Assembly: GCA_026770585.1 (NCBI GenBank)
Contig: MU646377.1
Coordinates: 848,279 to 861,033, forward strand
Source of the DNA: Baffinella frigidus
Lineage: Eukaryota; Cryptophyceae; Cryptomonadales; Baffinellaceae
Direction: 5' to 3'
Length of the DNA: 12,755 nt
Shown piece after piece: positions 7,266 through 12,738 of the stretch (its first letter is position 1; the number at the start of each line of letters is the position of its first letter). Under the pieces are notes generated by a model that was not told where the DNA came from, did no database searches, and worked only from the letters and a program-made list of their open reading frames with translations. The position numbers and the translations under genes are program-made.

Positions 7266-7352
7266 CAAGGGTTCAGGACCCCTCGGGACAGAGCCAGCTA
7301 CCCACCGTTTGAAACTCCCTGCTCGCTTGCATCACCGTGTGTTTTCAGGGGG

Positions 7353-7565
7353 TGCGTTTGCTTTAGGTTTTGGGGTACAGGATTTAAGGCTTAGGGGGGG
7401 GTAGGGTTTAGGTTTAGGGCTTAGGGGGGTTGACTGCGACTGAGAAGGGTTCGGGGTGTGGGGTGTAGGGTTTGGGGTTGAGGTCTCGGGGTTGGGGGGG
7501 TTGGGTTTAGTGTTTGGGGTTTGGGGTTGGGGTTTGGGGTTTCGAGTTTGGGGTTTAGGGGCAGC
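7353..7565 (+). repeat. Degenerate heptamer block VII
   Basis: The last G-rich (+) telomere-like block, with long G runs (for example 7394-7401 and 7494-7500). GGGGCAGCGACGC at its right edge (7558-7570) repeats the motif at 6932-6944. Non-telomeric sequence begins at about 7571 and leads into the bHLH gene. Confidence 0.8.
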
Positions 7566-7740
7566 GACGCCCAAGCCTCTTCGGTTTCGAGAGACCTCGA
7601 GTCCCAATCAGGGGGGTGAAAAGCGCGATTTCAGGATTTTCTCCCGCTCTGAGGGCTGGTGGCTGCCACCGTGCTCGCCAAGCCCCAGTTGTCTGTGTCT
7701 GCAACCCCCTGTCGCCCAACCGGAGCCGGCGGGGAGATTG

Positions 7741-8208
7741 CTATCGGTCCGCATACAATTGGACCTCTTCCTGTGTTGGGGAAGAACGCACCGCGGAGTC
7801 CTCGAGGTGCAGGACGATGAGGCCAGCCGTCCTCTCGAAGCATTGGCGATATGGCACCTTCACGGTGGGGTTCAGGCGGCTCCGGACGCAGTGCACTGCG
7901 TCCTCCAGGATCTCCTCCTTTGTCCGCCCGAGCAACGCCCCTGATCTGTAGCCCGGCTTGACCTTCTTCATTTCCACGTGGGGCGCGAGCTCCTCCAGCC
8001 GTGCGAATAGCCAGCTGAGCTCCTCGCGCTCCTTCTTCTTCCTCAGTCGCAAAACCTCCTTTCGCGAACCGCCGCCCTCCTTGGACGCCGTGGGTGCGCC
8101 CATTGTCTCAAGCCCCATAGGCCGCTTGTGGCTTGCCTCCTGCATCTGCCCAGCGGTCCAGAAAGGAAGGCTGGTTCCTTGCATCCCAGAGAATCCTGGA
8201 TGGTCCAT
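7741..8208 (-). CDS. bHLH-like transcription factor, 155 aa
   Basis: Likely a nuclear DNA-binding or dimerising protein. From ATG at 8208 (G at -3 and G at +4; in-frame TAG upstream at 8227-8229) the frame runs 155 codons to TAG at 7741. Residues 49-61 are basic (RKEVLRLRKKKER). Helix 1 (61-76) has the family spacing L-S-x-x-F-x-x-L-x-x-L-x-P. A long loop (77-96) precedes helix 2 (97-112), TKEEILEDAVHCVRSRL, which fits the usual K-x-x-I-L-x-x-A-x-x-x-V pattern. The E of the usual ERxRR block aligns with K57, so classical E-box recognition is doubtful. The N-terminal 48 residues are G/S/M-rich and without domains; the C-terminal 43 are unrecognised. Codons are strongly G/C-ending, unlike the neighbouring DNA. 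A longer spliced form cannot be excluded. Confidence 0.75.
   Translation of the reverse strand: MDHPGFSGMQGTSLPFWTAGQMQEASHKRPMGLETMGAPTASKEGGGSRKEVLRLRKKKEREELSWLFARLEELAPHVEMKKVKPGYRSGALLGRTKEEILEDAVHCVRSRLNPTVKVPYRQCFERTAGLIVLHLEDSAVRSSPTQEEVQLYADR
7884..7903. repeat. Perfect 20-bp palindrome inside the bHLH gene
   Basis: GGACGCAGTGCACTGCGTCC is its own reverse complement. It encodes residues within E-D-A-V-H-C-V-R in helix 2. Confidence 0.9.
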
Positions 8209-8220
8209 CACACACAAGTA

Positions 8221-8660
8221 GGAGCCCTAGACCTGGGAATTGCTGGCAGGAGATACTGACAGATCTATCCGGTTTAGCTGAAATTTACTACATTACCCGA
8301 TCCGGTTATCCTCTAGCCGGTTTTAGGATTAATCACTTTAGAACATATTTTTTGGCCTGTAGTAAAGATCTCAAGATTTCATCGCAGCTCGATTTTTTTT
8401 AGCAGAATCTGGAGCTGACGGCCAAATCTCGAGGATCTGCGCTTTCAGATTTGAAAAAGGACAAAAATTAGGGGCGAAATTTCGCAGAGAACCCGAAATA
8501 TAGATGGACACTTTATTTTTCAAACCGGCTAGAGGATAAGCTGTTTCGGGTTGCTCGTAAAAGTGGTCCATTGTAGCCAAAGTCAACTTTGATTCATGGT
8601 CAAAATTATTTTCCCCTCAGAATAGAGGGGGAGTACGAGCAGGCGTTTTGCGTAGTCTAA
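8221..8660. other. Spacer with an 18-bp inverted repeat pair
   Basis: About 440 bp upstream of the bHLH gene. The only clear structure is an 18-bp perfect inverted repeat, 8306-8323 with 8522-8539 (TTATCCTCTAGCCGGTTT), extended outward by ACCCGA and TCGGGT at 8296-8301 and about 8546-8551. The 200 bp between is AT-rich without a gene. This could be a small inverted-repeat element of about 256 bp, but no target duplication is evident. Confidence 0.6.
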
Positions 8661-8663
8661 CAT

Positions 8664-8770
8664 GATGTTCCCCCACTTGTCACAAAAATCTGAGAGCACT
8701 TTTGTGAAACAGAATTGAAAGTTGGTTCTCAAATGTGGTCTCAGATTTTCGTGACACGTGGGGGAACACC
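8664..8770. repeat. Imperfect long hairpin H4, ~107 bp
   Basis: 8664-8695 pairs with 8739-8770 at 29 of 32 positions (GTTCCCCCAC, TGTCAC and AAAATCTGAGA are conserved in both arms), and weaker pairing continues inward to about 8714/8720. The terminal loop is short. The sequence is unrelated to H1-H3. It could be a small MITE or the precursor of a small RNA, and scattered mismatches with a short loop fit either. Confidence 0.7.
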
Positions 8771-8920
8771 TCCAAAAATTGCCCGCGACGAGTTTTACTT
8801 CACCCAGGCGGGCCCATCCGGAGGAAAAAAAACGTTTTCCTCCACTTTTGCCAACTTTTCAAAGGGGCTGTCGACAACTTTTGGTCTGCTACCCCACCCT
8901 CCAGAAATAACGAGAAAAAA

Positions 8921-8992
8921 GGACCTAAAGGACCTAGAGGACCAAAAATATATAAAGGACCTGAAGGACCTAAAGGACCAAAAATATCCAAA
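8921..8992 (+). repeat. Two tandem 36-bp units built from a 9-bp GGACCTAAA motif
   Basis: 8921-8956 and 8957-8992 each hold GGACCTRAAGGACCTARAGG-like triplets followed by ACCAAAAATATA or ACCAAAAATATC. In one plus frame (8735-9160) this reads KGPKGPRGPKIYKGPEGPKGPK in two successive parts, a collagen-like Gly-Pro-Lys pattern. In another frame it reads KDLKDLEDQK. The frame has an ATG and 141 codons, but no other domain and a start inside hairpin H4, so I do not call it a gene. Confidence 0.8.
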
Positions 8993-9082
8993 AAGGATAA
9001 AACCAGCAAGGTTAGGTGCGGAAGCTGGACAGCTCATCATACGCCCAGCTGTAAGGCGCGACGGATGCGCACGCTCGATCGG

Positions 9083-9277
9083 GCGCGCGCGCGCGCATGC
9101 GGCGGTGTTGCTCCGGGTTTTGAGGAACTAATCTGCAGGGGTACGGCAGGTGTTCAATGAGTAGCGCGTCCGAGGAGGGCTGAACGTGATGCTGAACGGC
9201 GTATCATGCGCACAGATGGAAGGTGTGGCGGAATAGCGCGCTGGACGAACGCCCTCCACGAGGAGCGCGCGCGCGCG
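9083..9277. repeat. Two alternating GC tracts
   Basis: (GC)7 at 9083-9096, extended by ATGC to 18 alternating purine-pyrimidine bases, and (GC)6 at 9265-9276. Both are sequences able to adopt Z-DNA. The surrounding 9000-9320 is GC-rich and has no supported gene. Confidence 0.8.
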
Positions 9278-9334
9278 GTGCGAAATGCCCTTGTGACCTG
9301 AGGCTGAACGATTTCGGGCAGGTCTTCACGCTCA

Positions 9335-9592
9335 AAAGGCTCTGACGTGTGTGGCTGATTTTTGACGCGTGTGTTGGGGTGAACTTTAACGAGTGTGGGT
9401 TGACTCTGACGCGTTTTTGTAGCTCTGCCTCACTTGGGTTGACCGACTATTCTCAAGTTGCACTGAACACTAAACACTAAACACTAAACAATAAACACCA
9501 ACTGACTCGTGTTGGTGGGCATTGACGCGAGTGGGTGAGCTCTAACACGTGTGGATTGGCTCTGACGCGTGCGACTTGCCTCTAACCCCTAA
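9335..9592 (+). repeat. Degenerate 20-bp minisatellite, TCTRACGCGTGTGGGTTGRC
   Basis: Units of about 20 bp recur: TCTGACGTGTGTGGCTGA, TTTAACGAGTGTGGGTTGAC, TCTAACACGTGTGGATTGGC and TCTGACGCGTGCGACTTGCC. More diverged copies occur at 9411-9460. The array runs into CCCCTAA heptamers at its right edge, where the last unit starts TCTAACCCCTAACC. Confidence 0.65.
9461..9498 (-). repeat. CACTAAA heptamer array
   Basis: CACTGAA, three CACTAAA, CAATAAA and a partial unit. On the minus strand this is TTTAGTG, the telomeric heptamer with its middle G changed to T. Orientation is opposite to all the heptamer blocks at 1-7565. Confidence 0.85.
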
Positions 9593-9684
9593 CCCCGCAC
9601 CCCAATTCCCCAACCCCTAACCCCTAACCCCTAACCTATAATTCCTAACACCCAACTCCTAACCCCCAACCCCTTACACCTAAC
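9582..9684 (-). repeat. CCCCTAA heptamer array (TTAGGGG on minus strand)
   Basis: AACCCCTAACCCCTAACCCC and degenerate forms such as CACCCAACTCCTAA. The unit (TTAGGGG) differs from the TTTAGGG type of the left part, and the G-rich strand is on minus. Confidence 0.85.
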
Positions 9685-9737
9685 GTGACGCGTGAATGCC
9701 AACGCCGTTGGGCGCTATAATGGGTGGGTGTTTGACA

Positions 9738-9785
9738 GTGCTAACGGTGGCGGGTGCTAACGAGGGTGGGTGCTAACGCAGCTGG
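9738..9785 (+). repeat. Three 16-bp tandem units GTGCTAACGNNGNTGG
   Basis: Units at 9738-9753, 9754-9769 and 9770-9785 have identical spacing, with variation only at the three N positions and one other. GCTAACG links them to the 20-bp TCTAACGCG units nearby. Confidence 0.8.
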
Positions 9786-10364
9786 GCGATTAATTGGGTC
9801 TTTTTAGGCGAGCCGAACACGTAGACCGTCGCATGGATAGGTGGGGTATGAGCCTGCGAGAATACCGACATGTCGCATACGTGTAAGTTAGAGACGTGCT
9901 GTCGCGCAACCGTAGGTGGAGGCGAATCCCTACGAGTAGTTGTACTTAGGTAGACCCTAACGGAGACGAGTCGGTCTCCATGTGTCTTTTGTACATCTGC
10001 ACTCTATACAACCACCTTTGTTTTGATGTCCTGCTGTTGTTGCTTTCTGACGTTTGGATTGCCCTCAACTTTGATGACGTCCGTTCAGGTGGAAAACCCT
10101 ACACAACCACATCTCTCTCATTTCACCTCTGGCGTCTTGACTGATTCCACCTCACACCCTCACACAACCCCCCCCACACCTTGTGGGGTATCCGTGGTTG
10201 GAGCTTTTATGCTTCAACCATGGGATACCATGAGCCTCATAAAGGCTGACTTGTGGTTCGGTGTGTGGGCGAGCGCGGTCCTATGGATCAACTCAAGCAC
10301 CCCAAGAGAACCAACCCTTTATCCCCTCTTCGCGAGCCTCTGCACTGGAGAGCTTAACGTCCTT
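9786..10364. other. Unique spacer, no supported gene
   Basis: About 580 bp of ordinary-looking DNA. A plus-strand frame from ATG at 10026 to a stop at 10427 (133 codons) is open, but its start context is weak, it runs into the duplicated block at 10365, and it has no recognisable domain. Confidence 0.5.
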
Positions 10365-10710
10365 TGTAAGGAAGGGCGTGTTGTTGGCATATGTTGGGCA
10401 CAATTAAAACCTAAAGGGCCTAAGTAGTTAAGGGCCCACACGTCTCCCGCGGCTGCGCTCAGCACGGTGTTTCGGTCCAACGGACGTAGAAACGTGCGCC
10501 CTGCTGTATGACGTTCGTTCAAGCTCCAATAACTCCAATAGCTCCTTTCTACGGAGGGGCGTGTCGTTGGGCTATGTTGGGAAAAATCAAAACCTAAAGG
10601 ACCTCAAGGTCGACCAGAATCACAAGTCCAACCTAAAGGACCTGAAAGAGGAGGAAACGTGCGTGCTACTGTATGAAACGTGCGTGCTGCTGTATTCATT
10701 AAAGCTCCAA
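10365..10710. repeat. Duplicated ~165-185 bp unit
   Basis: The block at 10365-10428 (GGGCGTGTTGTTGG, TATGTTGGG, AAAACCTAAAGG) recurs at 10540-10606. The following GAAACGTGCG, CTGTATGA and AAGCTCCAATA at about 10488-10540 recur at 10654-10712. The offset changes from 183 to about 165 bp through small indels. ACCTAAAGGACCT in it matches the motif of the 36-bp repeat at 8921. Confidence 0.7.
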
Positions 10711-10766
10711 TAGCTCCAAGCACCAAATCTAGTCCTGGAACTGAATAGATTTAATTTCGTGAACTG

Positions 10767-10860
10767 TCCATCTAAAATATTTGTGGTACACACCCATCTA
10801 TTTAAAGCCCTAAAAGTACGAGATGGCTCAAACGCCAAGCCAAATCTGAAATTTCGTCTA
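10767..10860. repeat. Second copy of the dispersed repeat at 2827-2935
   Basis: CCATCTAAAA, GGTACA, CCTAAAAGT and CAAATCTGA are aligned in order with the first copy. It lies at the front of a frame open from 10714 to 11166 that contains no ATG and no recognisable domain. Confidence 0.5.
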
Positions 10861-11230
10861 TTCAGGGACGTGAAGAAATTATTGACACCGGCCAGGAAGT
10901 GGTCTACTTCAGCTATCCCCGACTTCCATAGGAGGTCCTACTCCCGGTGGAATTGCACTCCCTCTGTTGGCTTCCGGATAGTCCAGTGGTGCAGTCATCA
11001 AAAAATCCAAGGAAAAACAGACCAAAAATCTAACGTTTCGTTAAGAAACAATCCAGTAATTAATTTTGTACCCAGGAAACTCAAAGGGATCGTGCTACAC
11101 AGTCCAAGCCATCTCGATAAAAGGGAGCATCGTTTCGCGAGGCCCCTGACACGCCCCCGAGACTAGCAGGGAGCTACCCGTGCCTCACGCCTTTCGCGAA
11201 AACCGCGTCGGACCAAGGAGCACGCCCCTC
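10861..11230. other. Unique spacer, no supported gene
   Basis: One plus frame (10714-11166) stays open for about 150 codons, but it has no ATG, no domain and no codon bias that I can see. This length is within chance for six frames over this window. Confidence 0.4.
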
Positions 11231-11380
11231 GCTTTCATATCGAAAGATAACTCAATCAGTTCCCTAGTTAGCGTTTCCATTTAATTAGGAGGCCTAATTG
11301 AATTTGCTTTTTCATAACTAATTTCTCCTATTCAGCCTCCTATTAAAAAGAAACTGATTCAGTTATCTTCCGAGATAAGC
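11231..11380. repeat. Imperfect 150-bp inverted repeat H5, AT-rich
   Basis: The arms start GCTT and share AAGATAACTNAATCAGTT (left about 11244-11261; right on the minus strand about 11350-11368) and TTTAAT-AGGAGGC further in. The left arm carries about 12 extra bases. The centre holds AGGAGGCCTAATT. It resembles a decayed foldback or MITE; no clear target duplication. Confidence 0.6.
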
Positions 11381-11456
11381 TTCAACAGGCCTCCGGCCTC
11401 TCACCTGAATGATGCGAGAGCAGGTATTCGCCCCCCCCCCTGACGTGAGCGACCTA

Positions 11457-11757
11457 CAGGGGTACCTCGCTTACAGGGAAACGCCCCCTCCTGGGACCCT
11501 ACAGGGGTACCTCGCTCATAAAAAACTGCCCCCCCCCTGGGACCCTACAGGAGGCCTATGCCTAGGGCCCTATGGTGGTCCTAGGGGGCGTGGCGGTTTC
11601 TTATGAGCGAGGTACCCCTGTACAGTAGGCCTCTGCCCTGGCTCTGCTCAGACATAGCCTCTGTGGGGGTGCATACGTCGTGGCCGTGTTGGTACTCATA
11701 AAGGTCTATCTCCCATGATGTTCCTTGGGGTGGTTGTCTGTGAGTGAGGTATCCCTG
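11457..11757 (+). mobile_element. MITE family A, outer (older) copy split by insertion
   Basis: The left end is CAGGGGTACCTCGCTTACAG and the right end on the reverse strand is CAGGGATACCTCACTCACAG, flanked by TA at 11455-11456 and 11758-11759. The element is interrupted at 11502-11622 by a younger copy. Without that insert the join reads GGGACCCTA-CAGTAGGCCT, matching the interior of the other copies. It is about 180 bp excluding the insert, more diverged than its relatives, and its right interior is not shared with them. Confidence 0.7.
11502..11620 (+). mobile_element. MITE family A, inner copy 1 (119 bp)
   Basis: Terminal inverted repeats CAGGGGTACCTCGCTCATAA, followed by A-rich bases and a C tract, mirrored at 11583-11620. 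TA is duplicated at 11500-11501 and 11621-11622. The interior is GGGACCCTACAGGAGGCC and CCTAGGGCCCTATGGTGG. Non-coding. TA duplication with CAGGG ends fits a non-autonomous relative of Tc1/mariner-type transposons, but no transposase is present to confirm this. Confidence 0.85.
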
Positions 11758-11823
11758 TACAGGGGTCACTAGAAATTGGACACACACCGTACCTTGCGTG
11801 CTCATGCGCCCTCGGCACAGGCC

Positions 11824-12029
11824 TACATGTATGGCGCACCGCTTGAGGGTCCTCCGGCAGGGCTACAGGGGTACCTCGCTCATAAGAAACAGCCCCCCCA
11901 TAGGACCACCATAGGGCACTAGCTAGGCATAGGCCTACTGTAGGGCCCTAGAGGGGGGGGGGCGGTTTCTTATGAGCGAGGTACCCCTGTACACGTATGG
12001 CGCACCGCCGTAGGGTCCTACAGTAGGGC
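11824..12029. repeat. ~42-bp direct repeats flanking MITE copy 2
   Basis: TACATGTATGGCGCACCGC (11824) recurs as TACACGTATGGCGCACCGC (11990). The following AGGGTCCTNCNGNAGGGCTA is also shared, ending at 11865 and about 12031. The element sits exactly between the two copies, so it was either inserted at the junction of a tandem duplication or took part in making it. Confidence 0.75.
11866..11989 (-). mobile_element. MITE family A, copy 2 (124 bp), reverse orientation
   Basis: Same terminal repeats as copy 1, with TA at 11864-11865 and 11990-11991. The interior is the reverse complement of copies 1 and 3 (GGACCACCATAGGGC, then CATAGGCCTACTGTAGGG). The terminal repeats are nearly identical to each other, so it is a young copy. 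Confidence 0.85.
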
Positions 12030-12093
12030 TAGTCCTACGAGAATAGGACCACCCTGGGGGCGGTGCGTGTCCTTAAATCGAGCAACCCGTTTG

Positions 12094-12197
12094 TATCCGT
12101 TAAGTGGCGAGTGGGCTCATACGCCCTGTGGTAGGGCCCCAGGACAAGCCTAGGGCGAGTTAGGGCGAATATTCGCCCGGCCGCCACTTCAGGGATA
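12094..12197 (+). mobile_element. MITE family B, copy A (104 bp)
   Basis: Begins TATCCGTTAAGTGGCG and ends with the complement of TATCCCTGAAGTGGCG, so TA is the likely target duplication. It contains GGCTCATACGCCCT, GGTAGGGCCC and a perfect 16-bp palindrome GGGCGAATATTCGCCC (12163-12178). Its sister at 12580-12684 has the same plan with compensating base changes. Non-coding. Confidence 0.75.
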
Positions 12198-12263
12198 AAG
12201 CCACTCCGCTCTCGCCAAACGCCGAAGAAGCAAAGCCCCCAGATCTGGACCTACAGGCTTCCA

Positions 12264-12393
12264 CAGGGGTACCTCGCTCATAAGAAAACGCCTCCCCCTA
12301 GGACCCTACAGTACGCCCGCCCATGCCTAGGGCCCTATGGTGGCCCTAGCTAGTGGGGGGGGGGGGCAGTTTCTTATGAGCGAGGCAGCCCTG
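12264..12393 (+). mobile_element. MITE family A, copy 3 (130 bp)
   Basis: The left end is CAGGGGTACCTCGCTCATAA and the right end is the mirrored TTTCTTATGAGCGAGGCAGC with two or three changes. It is flanked by CA at the left (a decayed TA) and TA at 12394-12395. The interior follows copy 1 (GGACCCTACAGTA, CCTAGGGCCCTATGGTGG) with a run of G before the right terminal repeat. Confidence 0.8.
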
Positions 12394-12395
12394 TA

Positions 12396-12420
12396 CAGGG
12401 GTATCTGGGTTACAAGAACC
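12396..12420 (+). mobile_element. Solo terminal repeat of MITE family A
   Basis: CAGGGGTATCTGGGTTACAAG begins directly after the TA that ends copy 3 and resembles the left end of the outer copy (CAGGGGTACCTCGCTTACAG). No matching right end follows, so it is a fragment. Confidence 0.6.
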
Positions 12421-12579
12421 TCTTCTTGAACTTATCAACCCATACCGCTTTGAGGGTCTCCGTTTTCTGAATTTACGGAAAAACACCGACCAGATTCTCT
12501 CCCGCGTTTCTCGATTTTGAAACACGGGAACACCGACCGTTGCCTCGTGGGAGCGCCAGAGCCTTCCGCGGTCGTGATA
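12421..12579. repeat. Spacer with internal duplication ending ACACCGACC
   Basis: CGTTTTCTGAATTTACGG...AACACCGACC (about 12461-12491) is followed by a diverged copy CGTTTCTCGATTTTGAAAC...AACACCGACC (about 12504-12538). No gene is supported. The minus-strand frame here is open for 86 codons but enters the MITE. Confidence 0.45.
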
Positions 12580-12684
12580 TATCCCTGAAGTGCCCAGTAG
12601 GCTCATACGCCCTACGGTAGGGCCCTAGGACCTGCCAATGGGCGAGTTAGGGTGAATATTCACCCTCTGGGCACGAACGGGATA
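12580..12684 (+). mobile_element. MITE family B, copy B (105 bp)
   Basis: Begins TATCCCTGAAGTGCCCAG and ends with the complement of TATCCCGTTCGTGCCCAG. It is the sister of 12094-12197 with one extra base. The internal palindrome is GGGTGAATATTCACCC (12650-12665), again perfect, where copy A has C and G in place of T and A. Confidence 0.75.
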
Positions 12685-12738
12685 ATCATTAGACGGCGCT
12701 TTCCCCTCGATGAACGGCGCCCCTCCCTCCATACACAG

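Larger units (their letters stand above)
6251..7350 (+). repeat. Five diverged copies of a ~110-150 bp subtelomeric repeat (U0-U4)
   Basis: U0 (6251-6318, resuming at 6461), U1 (6621-6770), U2 (6797-6899), U3 (6981-7079) and U4 (7276-7350) share GTAGCCGGCTAACCCCT (front), CCCACCGTTTGAAACTCC (middle) and TGCTCGCGTGCACCACCTG (end), usually running into a TTTCAGGG-like heptamer. Differences among copies are spread over codon positions, so the open frames on + are not convincing genes. U0 is interrupted by the foldback element at 6319-6460. Confidence 0.75.

Noticed and set aside
4798-7350. CRISPR-like spaced repeats
   Set aside because: Spacing is irregular, repeats are diverged, the intervening DNA is telomere-like, and the context is eukaryotic with no cas genes.
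6653-7350. U units as exons of a repeated protein (SCPPFETPCSR frame)
   Set aside because: Differences among units are not concentrated at third codon positions, and frames are broken between units.
7456-8221. Plus-strand frames opposite the bHLH gene (7456-7944, 7616-7951, 7958-8221)
   Set aside because: They are antisense shadows. The minus frame has the domain, the G/C-ending codons and a supported start.
8735-9160. 141-codon frame with collagen-like GPK repeat
   Set aside because: It begins inside hairpin H4 and gains its pattern from a 36-bp repeat. A second frame of similar length overlaps it, so neither is favoured.
10026-10427. 133-codon plus-strand frame starting at ATG 10026
   Set aside because: Weak start context, no domain, and its end lies in a duplicated repeat. 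The length is near chance for this window.
10714-11166. About 150-codon open plus frame
   Set aside because: No ATG anywhere in the frame, no recognisable domain, and a length expected by chance about once in six frames here.
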